Of a DNA stretch of 30,292 bases, positions 11,263 through 22,045 are shown piece by piece (the stretch's first letter is position 1; every line of letters starts with the position of its first letter). The position numbers and the translations under genes were made by a program. The notes beneath the pieces are model-generated. The model searched no databases, was not told the DNA's origin, and saw only the letters and a list, made by a program, of their open reading frames with translations. Origin of the DNA: Myrmaecium sp. VS I D KN 1 (taxonomy: Eukaryota > Ascomycota > Dothideomycetes > Valsariales > Valsariaceae); NCBI GenBank assembly GCA_019775845.1, contig JADQAV010000010.1:1-30292 (forward strand), given 5' to 3'.

Positions 11263-11894
11263 GGTCTCGTCGAAGAAGAGCAATGAAAAAGTGGAAGAAG
11301 GAGAATCTAGAGGAAAGGCTTGGGGAGGAGAGGAGGCCCAGGATTTGAAGTTGTTCGAATGCTGTGTGATGTGCACATGTGGCTGCAGCCCAGAAGGGGG
11401 GGCGACCAATTAGCGCGCGAAATCACCGCCGTAGATGTATACCTCAGGTATCCGTATCCGTACTTCAGCTACGCCGTTTCCCCTGAGCTAGATCAACCAA
11501 ATCACTAGCCGAAGTGGTGACCCGCGTAGCTAAATCCTTTTTTTGGCTATGTGTTGCACTCGACCGCTTCAGCCGGAGGCAGCTGGCGGGGAAGATCTAC
11601 GTGATATCCGGGGGGAGTGGGGGGGCAGTGTTCAGCCGCAAGCCCAGTGTGAGGAGACTTGGATACGTAGGCGCACGCCGCGTCATCCAATTCGCTTGCG
11701 GGCGCTCATCTACTGTGCAGGTGCGCCGGCAAGCACTTCAGAACAATGGAGGCGGTGGTCTTGGAAGAAGAACGGAAGAAAATTGCGATAGGCATAATAA
11801 GTGTATGGAAGTGAACCTCGGATGGCCAAAAGTAACAGTCCCTCGCGACCCCCCCCTCGCTAGCCCAGCGCCACTCGGCCCCACCCGGCCCTAA
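11263..11894. other. PAL upstream region and edge of RIP island 1
   Basis: About 0.6 kb of normal composition holding the PAL promoter. Plus-strand open frames at 11514-11894 have no recognisable motif and no coding-like third-position bias, so I do not call them. CpA and TpG are still present up to ~11,890 and then almost vanish, marking the island border. Confidence 0.5.
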
Positions 11895-14622
11895 TCTACC
11901 CGACTATCGCGTAAGCGTTAATAGATAGTAAAATAAAGGGATTTTCTTATTTAAATTAAGATTTATAAGGTTTCGCTAGGCGCGACCGAGGGGAATTTAT
12001 ATAAAAAATTTTACTCGTAAAAAGTAGGACTTTTAGTATACTAAGCCTAGGCTATACGTTAAAGAGTAAAGAGATTCTTTTAATATAAGACGCGGGAAAA
12101 AAATAATAATTTCTCGGTATTACCTATAGCTATTTATAGATACTAATCTCCTTATAGGTTCTCTATTTATACTTAATAAACTTATTAGTAAAAATAAATA
12201 ACTATTAGTAAATACTACTTAAAGTAGTTATTATTAGGAATTTCGAGGTTACTTAGTTTATTTTTAGTTTTTTCCGGGCGAGTTTCTACTCCTATTAAGC
12301 TATATTATAAGTTTAAAGTTTATTATCTATATTTTTAAATAATTTAATAATAGAAAAAGATAAAAGTAATTAGGCGATATTAACCTTATCCTTAAGTAAT
12401 ATTAGAGATTATATTAAACCTATTTAGGGTAATAAGTAAGGTTAATACTATATAAAAGAATTTTAATTATTAGTAATATTAAGATACAGACGATTACTAA
12501 TATTAAAAATTATAAAAAATTATAAAAATAGTATTAGTTCTTAAGACTATTTAATAAAGCTTACTTTAAGAGACCTTTAAGCTATTTACTTCTGTACTTT
12601 TAAAGAGAAGATAACTAAACTAGCTTAATATTAATAAGGAAACTAAAGAATAATAAGTACTTTTTATACTAGTACTAGGGAATATAACTATTACTTAGGA
12701 TACTTAGAGCGTTTTTAATTCTAAATAATATATACCTACTAACCTAATATTAGAAACGTGAAGTTAGCCTATAAGTTATATTATAGAGATATTTAATTCT
12801 ATTTATTAAGCCGTAGAAGGGGTGCTTACACCTAGAACTATAGCTAGATATAGAAGATATATAAAAACTAGTTATTCTTAAGTCCCTACTTATATAGTAT
12901 AGTATAATATAATAATTCTACTAGTTTATTAAGGCTTTCCTAAAAGATAAAGCGTTTAATACCTTATATTATATCTAGCCGCTAATATAATATATACCTA
13001 TACTAATTTACTATTTTATATAGTAAAAGTACGAGGAACCTAATAAAAAATTAATAATAAAGAGAGCTTAAGAAAGATAAGGCTTCTTATAGTTTTATAT
13101 AGAGAAGTTATATATATCTTTCTTATATCTCTCTATTTATAAGCTCTATATAAGAAATAACCGCTTTTATAAGAGACTTAATAAATCCTAGGGTAGATAT
13201 CTAATACTATATAATATTATAGTACGGTATATATAGTCTTTAAAAAGAAGGAAGGTATATTTTATAATATTAACCTTTTAACTTTAAAACTAATAAGTAT
13301 AAGTCCGGTTTAGTAAGACCTAAGAAAGCGTACGGGCTATTATAGTAAGAACTCTTAAAGATCTTTATATTTATAATATAAGTATTCTTTTTATTTCTTA
13401 TCCTCGTACTTTACTATTAACCCCTAGCGGTAATTATATATAGAGCGGGCTATATTTATAAATTATAATATATCTAATATATATAACTATATTTAACTAC
13501 TTTATTAGATTTAAAGAGGTTCTATATATAGAAGTTCGGTATTTATATCTATATAACGAAAAGTCTAGAAAAATTAAGCTTACTCTAGACTTTTAGAAGA
13601 CCTATTAAACTAGTAGTAAGAAGGCCCTAAGAAATAGTTAATATTTTTAATTTTAACTTAGAAATTAAGCTATTTTATCTTTATTTTAATAGGGAAGAGC
13701 TATAGCTTAATACTTTAACCTTATTATTTAAGTAGCTTTATATATCTAGTATTAAAGAAGGCTATCTATTCTGTAGTTTTAATATATATAATTAGCTTAA
13801 TATTCTAAAGAATATTATAATAATACGCTAATATCTTAGTTTTATTTAGATATAGCTTCTAATCTACTATAAGATATAAGTATTTTCTTAAAGAACTTTC
13901 GGTTTAACCTAGCTAATATTAATAAAGAGCCGGAATTCTACGGCGGTTACTTATTTAGACGAGGGGGTATTTAATATTTCTCGTTAGAAAAGAGATAATT
14001 AATTTAAAAGCTCTATAACTAAGATAGCTAGAGTCTGGACTTTAATAATCTTATAATTATATAATATTTACTTAGTAGAAATAATAATCTAGTTAGACTA
14101 AGGAAGGAGTATATAAATCCTAATAAAATAAAAGAGATACTATATAGAGAATATAAGCGAATATATAACTATAGCTAAAACTTATAGCGAAATTAAAATC
14201 TAAATAAGAAGTATAACTTATATAAAGAACTAAACTAAAGAACTGGAGTATAACTATAAAACTCCTAGTAAGGTTTAGTTATATTAAGAAGAAAACCTAG
14301 AATACCTAAACTCTTTATAAATTTATATTAAAAACGTAAAACTATTTTATAATAGAGTTACTACTTAGAAAGGCAGACGGGCTAAGAAAAAGAGAATTAT
14401 AGAGGAAAAAACTATAAATCCCTAGGGAAACCTAGAAAACCGATATATTAAGATTTTTCTCGAGAAACTATAAAGAAAGGCCTAAAAAGGGGGAATAAGG
14501 AGGAGAAACTAAAAGAAACTTTAGTAAAGAGAAGACTCTAGAAAAAATATACTCTACAGTTTTTTAAGAAACCTTACTAGAATATTAGTATTAGGATAGT
14601 TAGCCTAGGTAAGAAAAGTACT

Positions 14623-14645
14623 ATTTCCCGTTTAAAACGAGAAAT
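14623..14645. repeat. 23-bp near-perfect palindrome at the join of two opposed fossils
   Basis: Two 11-bp arms (ATTTCCCGTTT and its near-reverse-complement AAACGAGAAAT) around one base, with one arm mismatch. It lies where plus-strand coding-like frames end and the minus-strand fossil gene's 3' side begins, so it may be a shared terminator hairpin or an element end. Function unproven. Confidence 0.5.
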
Positions 14646-14699
14646 ATTTAAGTAAATTACTTAATAATTATTACTTTATCGGAATTATATTCCTCCTTT

Positions 14700-17000
14700 T
14701 TCTCTTCTTTAGGCTCTTCCTTATCTAGTTTATCCTCTTTAAGAGGTTTAAGTATAGTACCTACGCGTACCTTAAATCTTAAGACCTTTTAATAGGTTTT
14801 AATACGTGCCTTAGAGATATTAAGCAGCTTTTAGAGAAAAAATAAGAAGTTAGAATAAGGGTAAAAACGATAAAAAGGTAGGAACTTACTTTATTAATTA
14901 AGAAAGTACTAAAAAATAGCTTAAATACTTAAAGGAAAATACCTCTATAGTTTCTAAGTATCTAGGGGTTTAGGTTTTTTAGTTTATAAGTAGTACTACT
15001 CTTTAGGCGCTTTAAGTAGCGCTATATAACGTTTAGATTAAGAAATATAAAAATAAAGAGGGGAAATACCTTTAAAGTACTTTTATAAGCGAGATAAAAA
15101 CTATTAAAAATAGAATAGTAGAAAGGTTAAGACTTACCTAATATAAGTACTTATATAGAAGCGTTTTAGCTTCCTCTTTACTATCTAGATATATATTAGG
15201 ACCCTAGGGTATTAACTAGAATATATTAGTATATTAAGTAAAAAATAGTAAAAATATAGAACAGTAGAAACGTAAAAATAATAACTAGATATAGAAAAAG
15301 TATAATATACTTATACTATTATTAGTTCTATAAGACTAGTAACGAGGGAAAGTATTCTTATAGAACTAGAAATTAGCCCTAGAGTAGGTTAGTAATAGTA
15401 ATATAAAGATAACTTAGGGTAAAACTAAGAAACGGACCTTAGTTTCTCCTCTAAATCCTTCTTCTAGGCGGCTTAAGATAAGTTAGATCTAAAGTAAAAA
15501 GTATAGTAAAAACTAAAAAACTTACTTTATTAGGCTTTTTAAAAAGCTATCTCTTCCTATATATTATAGTAAGCTTATATTATACCTCCTTAAGGAGGTC
15601 TATACTAACTCTCTTTAAACTAAATAAGATATTAGTAAGGCTTAGTAGTAAAAATAAGAAAACCTACTTAGAATTAGCGGCTAAGCAGGACCTTATAATA
15701 TTAGTATAAAACTTAAAAAAACTAAGAAACCTAAATAACTTACTAGTTTAAAAACTACTTTTTAAGTATTTTAAAAAGTAGCTCCTTATAATATTAAATA
15801 TATAATAGGGGGGGTTTTAGTCTCTTAGACTAAAGGCTAAAATATTTTAATAATAAAGTAATAAGTTTCTCGGTCCTTCTACTATTTATAGCGGAATTTA
15901 AAGGGGGTATAATAGACTTCTCGCTTCTACTAAGAATTAAACTAGGATTAATAAATAGTAAAGTAGAAGTTATAGTATAATTATAAAATATACTTAGTAA
16001 TATTATTATAAACTTTAAAAAATAAGCTTTAAGATCTATAAGAGTATCTACGAGTAGCTTTATATTACTCTTATATAACTAGTTATATAGAGCTTCTATA
16101 GTCTCGTCTATAATAAAATTACCGGCGAAATTAGTACTAAGACTATAAACTAGAGGAGGAATAATAGTATTACTAGAGGCGGGACTATAAACTAGAGGAG
16201 GAATAATAGTATTACTAAGGGTAGGACTATAAATTAGAGGAGAAATAATAATATTACTAAGGGTACGACTATAAACTAGAGGAGGAATAATAATATTACT
16301 AGGAGCGGAACTATAAACTAAAGGAGGAATAATAGTATTACTAAGGGCGGCTAAAGTTATCTTAATACGCTTAGTATTTATAGAAGAATTAATAGTTAGA
16401 CTATTATTCGCGGATATTTTAATAATTTCTATAGCTTTCTTAATATTACTAAGATCTAATAGGATCTTAGTTAAAATAATAACTTATAGTATAATCTCGG
16501 AATAAATAAGATTAAGTACGGAATTCTTAGCTAGACTAAGGTTAGTAGCGGGGGGCTTAATTAAAATATTAATATTAAGGATAATTATATTAGTAGCGGA
16601 GATCTCGACGGAAATATTATTATTAAAACTAATTATATTAGTAGTAGGGCTTTAGTTAGAATAATATTATTAGAAGTAATTTTATTCCGACTAAGGTCCT
16701 TAGATTTTTCTTTATTTTACTAGTATATTTAGTACTACTTCTTAGCGGGACTAAGGTTCTTCTCTATAATTATAAGTTACCTAAGAAATAGTTAGTTAAA
16801 GCTCTATAAAAATATAAAAGATAAATAAGTCTACTTACTTAGCTTTCTTCTTAGTACCCTCGCGGTTTCTAAATTAAGTTCTCTTCTTATAAAATATTAG
16901 CTAAGCTTAAGAAAACCTATAAGTCTATCTAAAAGGTATAGAAATAAGTAAAACTAAATATAATAGGGTAAAAAAGGAGAAATAGAAGGAGATATATATA
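14700..17000 (-). pseudogene. RIP-degraded intron-containing gene of unknown family
   Basis: Reading the minus strand without demanding ATG shows a gene-like structure. Three introns have full signals: 16838-16781 (58 nt: GTAAGT, CTAAC, TTAG), 15525-15472 (54 nt: GTAAGT, TCTAAC, AAG) and 14889-14828 (62 nt: GTAAGT, TTCTAAC, AAAAG). A fourth GTAAGT donor is at 15137. Between the first two, one frame stays open over most of ~1.2 kb, broken only by scattered TAA/TAG as expected where CAA/CAG has been hit. It passes through the 42-bp repeats in frame. The product would be Ser/Thr/Asn/Ile-rich, with segments such as DLSNIKKAIEIIKIS and NFAGNFIIDETIEALYN; I do not recognise it. Spliceosomal introns argue for a host-type gene or DNA-element cargo rather than a retroelement. 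Ends approximate. Confidence 0.55.
16141..16350 (-). repeat. 42-bp minisatellite, five copies, in frame (14-residue repeat)
   Basis: Five tandem 42-bp units from 16141, each with a GACTATAAACTAGAGGAGGA-like core and then AATAATAGTATTACTA. On the minus strand each unit reads as an open 14-residue repeat (SNTIIPPLVYSP plus two variable residues). Differences between copies are small. It lies inside the long exon of the fossil gene. Confidence 0.8.
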
Positions 17001-17345
17001 TTAATTAAGCTATTAAAACTAATAGAAAAAACGAGAAGTAAAATAAAATAAATAAAATTTATAGTTAGAAAATTAGGAAATCTATAAATTTAGCCCTAAT
17101 AGCTAACTTTTATAATTAATAAGTTATAATTTCCTAATATAGCTTATTTATACTAATAAACGCGTTATATAGACTTAGAAGAAGCGATAAAAGTAGTAAT
17201 AAATATAGGAAGAAGTACGTAAGTATTTATAGGCGTTAAGTAGAAGAAATAAATATATATAGCGGTATAGTTAGGAAGTTAATATTATTAAAGAGAAGTA
17301 GAAGTATTATAGCTAGATTAAAGTTCCTACTCGGTTAGCGGATGA

Positions 17346-18381
17346 CTAATATTATTACTAATCTACTTAGCACGCTAACCTACATAGCGATAGGGCCCCC
17401 AGGACACTCTGGGACCGTTACGCTGGCCGAAGAAATAGGAGGATACGAGGTTGCCAGCCTATCTATGCGGCGAGTCATGCGGGTGCTCCACGCGTAAGGC
17501 TGCATGATTCGTGCAAGCTGTTCACGAGGACGACAGCTAGGTACGCTGCAAAACCTTCCACACATCTGAGCGAAGCTACGGATCCGGGTTTATGTAACGA
17601 AAAGAAGCCATTTGCGGCAGCAAGCGGATCGTCCGTTTGGCTGTCGGTGAGTAGATCCTGCCTCGTCTTGAGGAGAGAGACCTCCTCATCAGGCTTAGCC
17701 TTCCGACTCGAAGAGAGGGAGACCTACACCAGCGGAGACGGCAGAGGACAAGGCCAACACCACAGGACTTTCCAGCCGATCTCCATGCCAGCAGAGAGAA
17801 AAGAACGTCGTTATACCCAGCGGGAGGCTCGGAACCGAAAGTGTCGACAACAAGCACATCCAGAGTCGGCTGTCTCTCGACTGACAAGCATCACACATGC
17901 CCGCACGCACTGCGACGACCAAGAAGGAGAACCTAGGTATCACACGATAATTCTACACAAAACCTAGGTCCGACAGATTGAAAGCCACCGACAAAGATTG
18001 TGGTCGTCCAATCAACGCAACGAAGAAGTGATGGTGATGGTAACAGAGTATGTCTACTAATACATGTCGGCCTTACCCTTGGAGAGCGGCGGGCACGTCG
18101 CCCCTCTCTCAACGACCTCCCGAAACATAAAGTCGAGCAGCAGCCGGCCCTGCCGCCGGTCCTTCCGCTAGCAATCTGTCTAGATCTATCCGTCTCGTGC
18201 CCTGCTCCATACTAGGCTTGCTTCTTCCGCGTAGGTAACTACTCCCGTGAACGGTCCAACTCAGTCAGTCCTAGTATGTCATCCTCTACACCCACCACTG
18301 AGGTAGCCTGTTCGCTAACTTGCGCTTCCCTCAGTCTCTGCGTCATCTCACTTCTGCGCCCGTACCATATAGTTTGAGGGC
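17346..18381. other. GC-normal stretch right of RIP island 1, no supported gene
   Basis: About 1 kb of normal composition with CA and TG restored. Short frames on both strands (17380-17967, 18000-18215) have no motif, no splice continuity and no coding-like bias. GTAACT at 18234, branch-like GCTAAC near 18314 and CTCAG ending at 18335 could form an intron in the 5' leader of the gene at 18382, but this is unproven. Confidence 0.4.
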
Positions 18382-18762
18382 ATGCAGCTAAACGCCCCAG
18401 CCGCCGCCAACAGCCTTAAGCCAGCTTTGTCCCACCCTAAAGCAGGTAACAGCACGTCCAGTCTTCCCATGGCCGACAAACGCAACGAGAGTCGATGGAG
18501 CCAATCGACAGAGGATACGTCTCCCGTGGATGGCTCCGTGCGTTCGTCGCAGTATAGTGGCGGCAGTGGCGACGGTGGCGACGCAACCGTCGGCGTGACG
18601 GTCAATCCTGAGGATGCAAAGGCCGTCATCTCTTCGGGAGACAGAGCTAAACAGAGGAGAATGCAAGCAAGGCAGGAGCGGGAGAAGGAGCAGAAGCAGA
18701 TAGAGGAGAAGGAGAAGGAGGAGAGGGAGCTGAAGGAGAAGGAGAAGAGTGAGCACAAGTAA
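18382..18762 (+). CDS. Small protein with charged Lys/Glu coiled-coil tail, unknown function
   Basis: A 126-residue open frame, or 96 residues if translation starts at the second Met (MADKRNESRWSQSTEDTSP, ATG at 18472). The N-terminal half is polar and Ser/Gly-rich (VRSSQYSGGSGDGGDATVGV). The C-terminal third is a highly charged Arg/Lys/Glu/Gln helix (AKQRRMQARQEREKEQKQIE onward) likely to form a coiled coil or single alpha-helix. No signal peptide, membrane segment or catalytic motif. It ends 73 bp before the stop of the oppositely oriented kinase, so the two are tail to tail. I do not recognise a family; the regular codon choice and typical architecture make it a plausible small gene, but it could be spurious. 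Confidence 0.5.
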   Translation: MQLNAPAAANSLKPALSHPKAGNSTSSLPMADKRNESRWSQSTEDTSPVDGSVRSSQYSGGSGDGGDATVGVTVNPEDAKAVISSGDRAKQRRMQARQEREKEQKQIEEKEKEERELKEKEKSEHK

Positions 18763-18835
18763 GGCCCGCGTCAGTGGGGTATATGAGCCAGCTAACGTAG
18801 AGGACATTATGGTTTTACGCATAGAGATAAGCTCG

Positions 18836-20744
18836 CTAAACGTTTGCAAACAACTTCTTCAGTTCCTTCGCATATTCCTTATATGCATTGACCTTGTTCC
18901 GAACCACATTGTCGGCATCCTCTGAAAAAAACCGAGAAACGACTCTTTCCTCCGAATCAAAGAGAATGGGCGAGAACCGTGGGCGTAAATGTTGTTCGAA
19001 TAGGACCCTCATACCGTTGATTGAGGTGAGGCCCTGCCAGAACCACACGCCGCCTGAGGTCCAAGAGGTTTGGAGCAGGGCGGTAAGCGATAGCCCGTGC
19101 TCGGCCGAGATCCGGGACTCTTCTTCCTCGAAGATGGCCATGAACATGTCCCGAATTACGCTATATTCTTTGAGAGCCTCCTTCCGTAGTCCCCCGATGT
19201 CCTCGCCTGTCAGCCAATACGGTACTTTCAGCCTCTCGACGGGCAGAGCGCATATCCATTCGAGGTCTATAATCCGCGTGACATTCCACTCTTTGTCGAC
19301 GAAAATATTCCCAGGATGGAGGTCACTCAACTGGAGGAGGAAGGGTCCGTCCCGTCGATCCGGCTGTATGTAGCCATGTGCGAGAGAGCGGACCAGTACC
19401 CAGGCCGCCATCTCGCTCCGGCAGTCGAGCTCGTCGTAAATAGCGTTAGGGTGGGTAAGAAAACGTTGAGTATGAAGATGTAATAGGTCCCTTACGTAGG
19501 CCTCGGTCGACGAATATGTCCGGTTGCGGGGTATAACGCGTGGAGTGTCCTCGTTCTCGAAAATTGCCGTGGTGCAGTCGAGCGGTCGATTTGCCAGAGC
19601 GATGGTGCCGTCGTCGCGGAAGCAGAACGCACCGATATACGGCAGCGGCACACGCGCTAGCGAGAGCATAATACGGGCCAGTCCGCGCAATAGATTCTGT
19701 CGCCGCTCCGGCTCCTTCCTTTGTGCGGCCCAGGTCTTGACAAGCACCTGGCTATCCGTCGTGTCCACGTTTTCAAGAAGCAAATAGGCCGATGGGAGCT
19801 GGTAAGCTGCTTCCGAGGTCGGATGGCGGGTGTAGCAAGAAAAGACGATCGGAGAGCCGAGGTCGACTTGCCGTGGAAGGAACAATTGGTTTAGCGGCCC
19901 GGGAAAGCAGTGGATTAGACGTCGCAGTCGGTGCGTGATGCGGATGTACCAGGAACGGTAGTCCTCATGGGTGAACTGCGTATCAATACGCGCGTTAGTT
20001 GTATCTGATATCGAAGCGAGAGGGAAGGTATGAAGTTTTGGAGCGACGGGCCACGGAGACCAACACGGAGACAAGCGTGGGGTTGGGGCCAAGGCAAGGC
20101 AGGAGCGAAAGAGGACATCGGCATACACGACGGTGATCCGAGAACCCAAAGCCGTAGAGACTAGGAATGGGGATGTCTGGACACCTCTCCTGCATCCACA
20201 CGTACGCGGCCACCTCGCACGCCGTCTTCTCGTTCACCATGCCAGGGTACCTGTGTTCGGCCAGCTTGTGCGGCAGGGCGTGGCGTAGAATGAGTTGGTA
20301 GCGTCGGGCTGGCGACTGCACCGTAATGGGGATGCAGACGTTGAAGCCGCCGAGAAGCCAGTGCTTCCTCGGGGCGATATTGCAAACAACATCATCCCGA
20401 TTCTGCAAGTTTAAATGATGTCTGACCAAGCCACTCATTGCTGGTCTAAAGTCCCCCCAGAGCCTTTCGCACAGCTCCTCGGTCAGCCGGTAAGATTCCA
20501 TCTCGCTGATGTAGTTCACGTCGGTATCGAGGGCGGCGTCGTATGTCATCGGGAGCCGGCCGTATGACAAGAGCGTCGGCTTAGAGATTTCGCCAGCCGC
20601 GGCGACATTAGCCAGGTCGTCTGCAGCAGCTTCGGTTGGAACGTCCACGCTGATCTCGACCAACTTGTCTGTGGTGGCCTCAGTAGGCATGTGAGCAGAA
20701 GCGCGAGCCGGCCCGTCTGCGGCGGCTGCAGTCGGCTGGTGCAT
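18836..20744 (-). CDS. APH-type phosphotransferase (aminoglycoside phosphotransferase/choline kinase-like fold)
   Basis: Two exons, 20744-20127 and 19975-18836, across a 151-nt GTATGC...CAG intron, give 585 residues. The join restores the family's GFGFSDHRR-FTHEDY region. The enzyme class transfers phosphate from ATP to small molecules or proteins. The catalytic loop is SDLHPGNIF (Asp424, Asn429), the metal-binding Asp443 is in IDLEW, and a hinge-like segment is AYLLLENVD (~269-277). Fungal members of this family have many paralogues of unknown substrate. Residues 4-51 hold three 16-residue repeats before the kinase fold, which is unusual. I chose the ATG at 20744; a second option is MTYDAALD further in. 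It sits in a 3.6-kb pocket between two RIP islands. Family call secure, substrate unknown, N-terminus uncertain. Confidence 0.8.
20592..20735 (-). repeat. Three 48-bp units encoding 16-residue repeats at the kinase N-terminus
   Basis: Residues 4-51 of the APH-type protein read as three 16-mers: PTAAAADGPARASAHM, PTEATTDKLVEISVDV and PTEAAADDLANVAAAG. The PT(E)A and Asp positions recur at fixed spacing, so this looks like an old in-frame triplication. If translation really starts downstream, these would be leader DNA. Confidence 0.55.
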
Positions 20745-21126
20745 GGCAGCGCAGGTCCGATCAACCCACCATAACCTTGGTGAGCTTACGCATCTGAGCG
20801 TTGAGAAGCGATTGGGGTGATATATGTTGGTTGCCAGGTGAAATGGCGAGGACGAAACCCTACGCCCTTTACCCACACGTCACCTCAGCGAGCTCAGACC
20901 AACTCTTCGGATAATGCTTGAACCGCTCCGCGTATTAATACGGCACGCCCAGCCCTTTATAAAAATCAACGCGTCCACCCACCGCAAAAACCTATAATAT
21001 CTTAGTGAATTATCTTATCTATTCTACTTATATAAAACTCTAGATATAAGAGTTAAAATTAATATTATAGTATATAAAATAGTATTTTAGATTTATTTAT
21101 TAATTTCTTTAGAGAATTAGTTATTA

Positions 21127-21535
21127 TTAAAAGAGAATTACTATTCGCAGAGGCGGGTTTTGCTAGCAGCAGAGGCCATCTTATCTAATCCGCTTATCGA
21201 TAAGATAGAATACTAAATCTGCTAGTCTTAAGGCTCGCACGCAGGCCCTCAGGCAGGCCAGGCTTTTACGCAGGCCCTAAGGCTTTCACGCAGGCCCTAA
21301 GGCTTTCACGCAGGCCCTAAGGCTTTCACGCAGGCCCTAAGGCTTTCACGCAGGCCCTTAGATCGTCCTTACGGGCTCTCTCGCAGGCTCTCTCGCAGGC
21401 TCTCACGCAGGCTCTTATTAAGGCATCGTAGGCTCGCTCGCAGGCCCCTCGCAGACCTAGGGCGCTCGCAGGCTTATTTAGTGTTCGATCTTATCGATAA
21501 GAAACCCGCCTCTGTAAATAGTAATTCTCTATTAA
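21127..21535. mobile_element. ~409-bp MITE-like element with 34-bp terminal inverted repeats, not RIP-mutated
   Basis: The ends 21127-21160 and 21502-21535 are inverted copies (core AGAGAATTACTATT, then CAGAGGCGGGTTT) differing at three positions. A second inverted pair, CTTATCGATAAGAT and ATCTTATCGATAAG, lies just inside. No coding capacity. The interior is rich in GCAGGCC and CACGCAG, so CpA and TpG are intact although the flanks on both sides are fully RIP-mutated. Either it inserted after RIP ended there, or it is too short to trigger RIP. Flanking TTA at 21127-21129 and 21532-21534 could be a 3-bp target duplication of PIF/Harbinger type, but they overlap the repeat ends, so this is tentative. 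Confidence 0.7.
21261..21360. repeat. 20-bp tandem repeat, five copies, followed by 12-bp repeats
   Basis: Units of GGCTTTCACGCAGGCCCTAA begin at 21261, 21281, 21301, 21321 and 21341; three copies are exact, the first and last each differ by one base. Related shorter units (GGCTCTCTCGCA-like, three copies) follow at about 21374-21410. The near-perfect identity points to recent expansion inside the small inverted-repeat element. Confidence 0.85.
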
Positions 21536-21909
21536 GAAAGCTAAATTTTTAACTTATTAGTTATTATATAGATACTTTTCTTAAAGTATAAATATATATA
21601 ACTATTAAAAGTTAAAACTAGGATATTTTTTATAAATTTAGTATTATCTAGTAAGTTAAAGAAGTATTAATACTTAGAATATATTTAGCAGCGTCTTATT
21701 TAGTTATCGGCAGGTTACTAAGTAGATAGTAAGACTAGATAGTAGGCCCTTACTAGTACTAAGATAGTACTAATATAAATAAGACGGGTAGTATTTAGTA
21801 TAACCGGACTATTTACTAATAATTTATTAGTTATTAGTCTACTATTAATAAGTTAGTACTTATATATATATATTTAATATTACTTAATTACTACTATAGA
21901 TCCTACCCT

Positions 21910-22045
21910 TACTACTATAATACTATTACTAATACTACTAGTATTAATAGTACTACTATATTAGCTATAGTAGTAATAACTACTACTATAGCTATTATTA
22001 TAGCTACTACTACTATAGCTACTATTATTATTATTATTATTATTA
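21910..22045. repeat. ACT/ATT trinucleotide-rich tract
   Basis: An imperfect run of TACTAC and TATTAT triplets ending in a pure (TTA/ATT) stretch near 22020-22045. Probably a simple repeat, possibly once CAN-type triplets altered by RIP. Confidence 0.6.

Larger units (their letters stand above)
11895..17345. other. RIP island 1: AT-rich, CpA/TpG-depleted repeat fossil block
   Basis: About 5.4 kb in which TpA dominates and CA and TG are almost absent on both strands, while CG persists. Many 60-base lines contain none. This is the end state of repeat-induced point mutation acting on CpA. Since ATG and its complement both need TG or CA, almost no start codon survives, which is why conventional ORFs are missing. 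The plus-strand half (roughly 12.4-14.6 kb) has long partly open frames that I cannot assign to a family. The minus-strand half is described separately. Heavily decayed, so old or strongly hit; no intact element and no clear terminal repeats seen. Confidence 0.85.

Noticed and set aside
11514-11894. Plus-strand open frame upstream of PAL
   Set aside because: No motif, no codon bias, and overlapping frames equally open; it lies in the PAL promoter and island edge.
12400-14640. Possible fungal tyrosine-recombinase (DUF3435-like) remnant on the plus strand of island 1
   Set aside because: A few stretches were faintly suggestive, but no set of catalytic residues could be placed, so the family is left open.
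17380-17967. Several ~60-105-residue frames on both strands
   Set aside because: Short, mutually overlapping, no motif and no splice partners.
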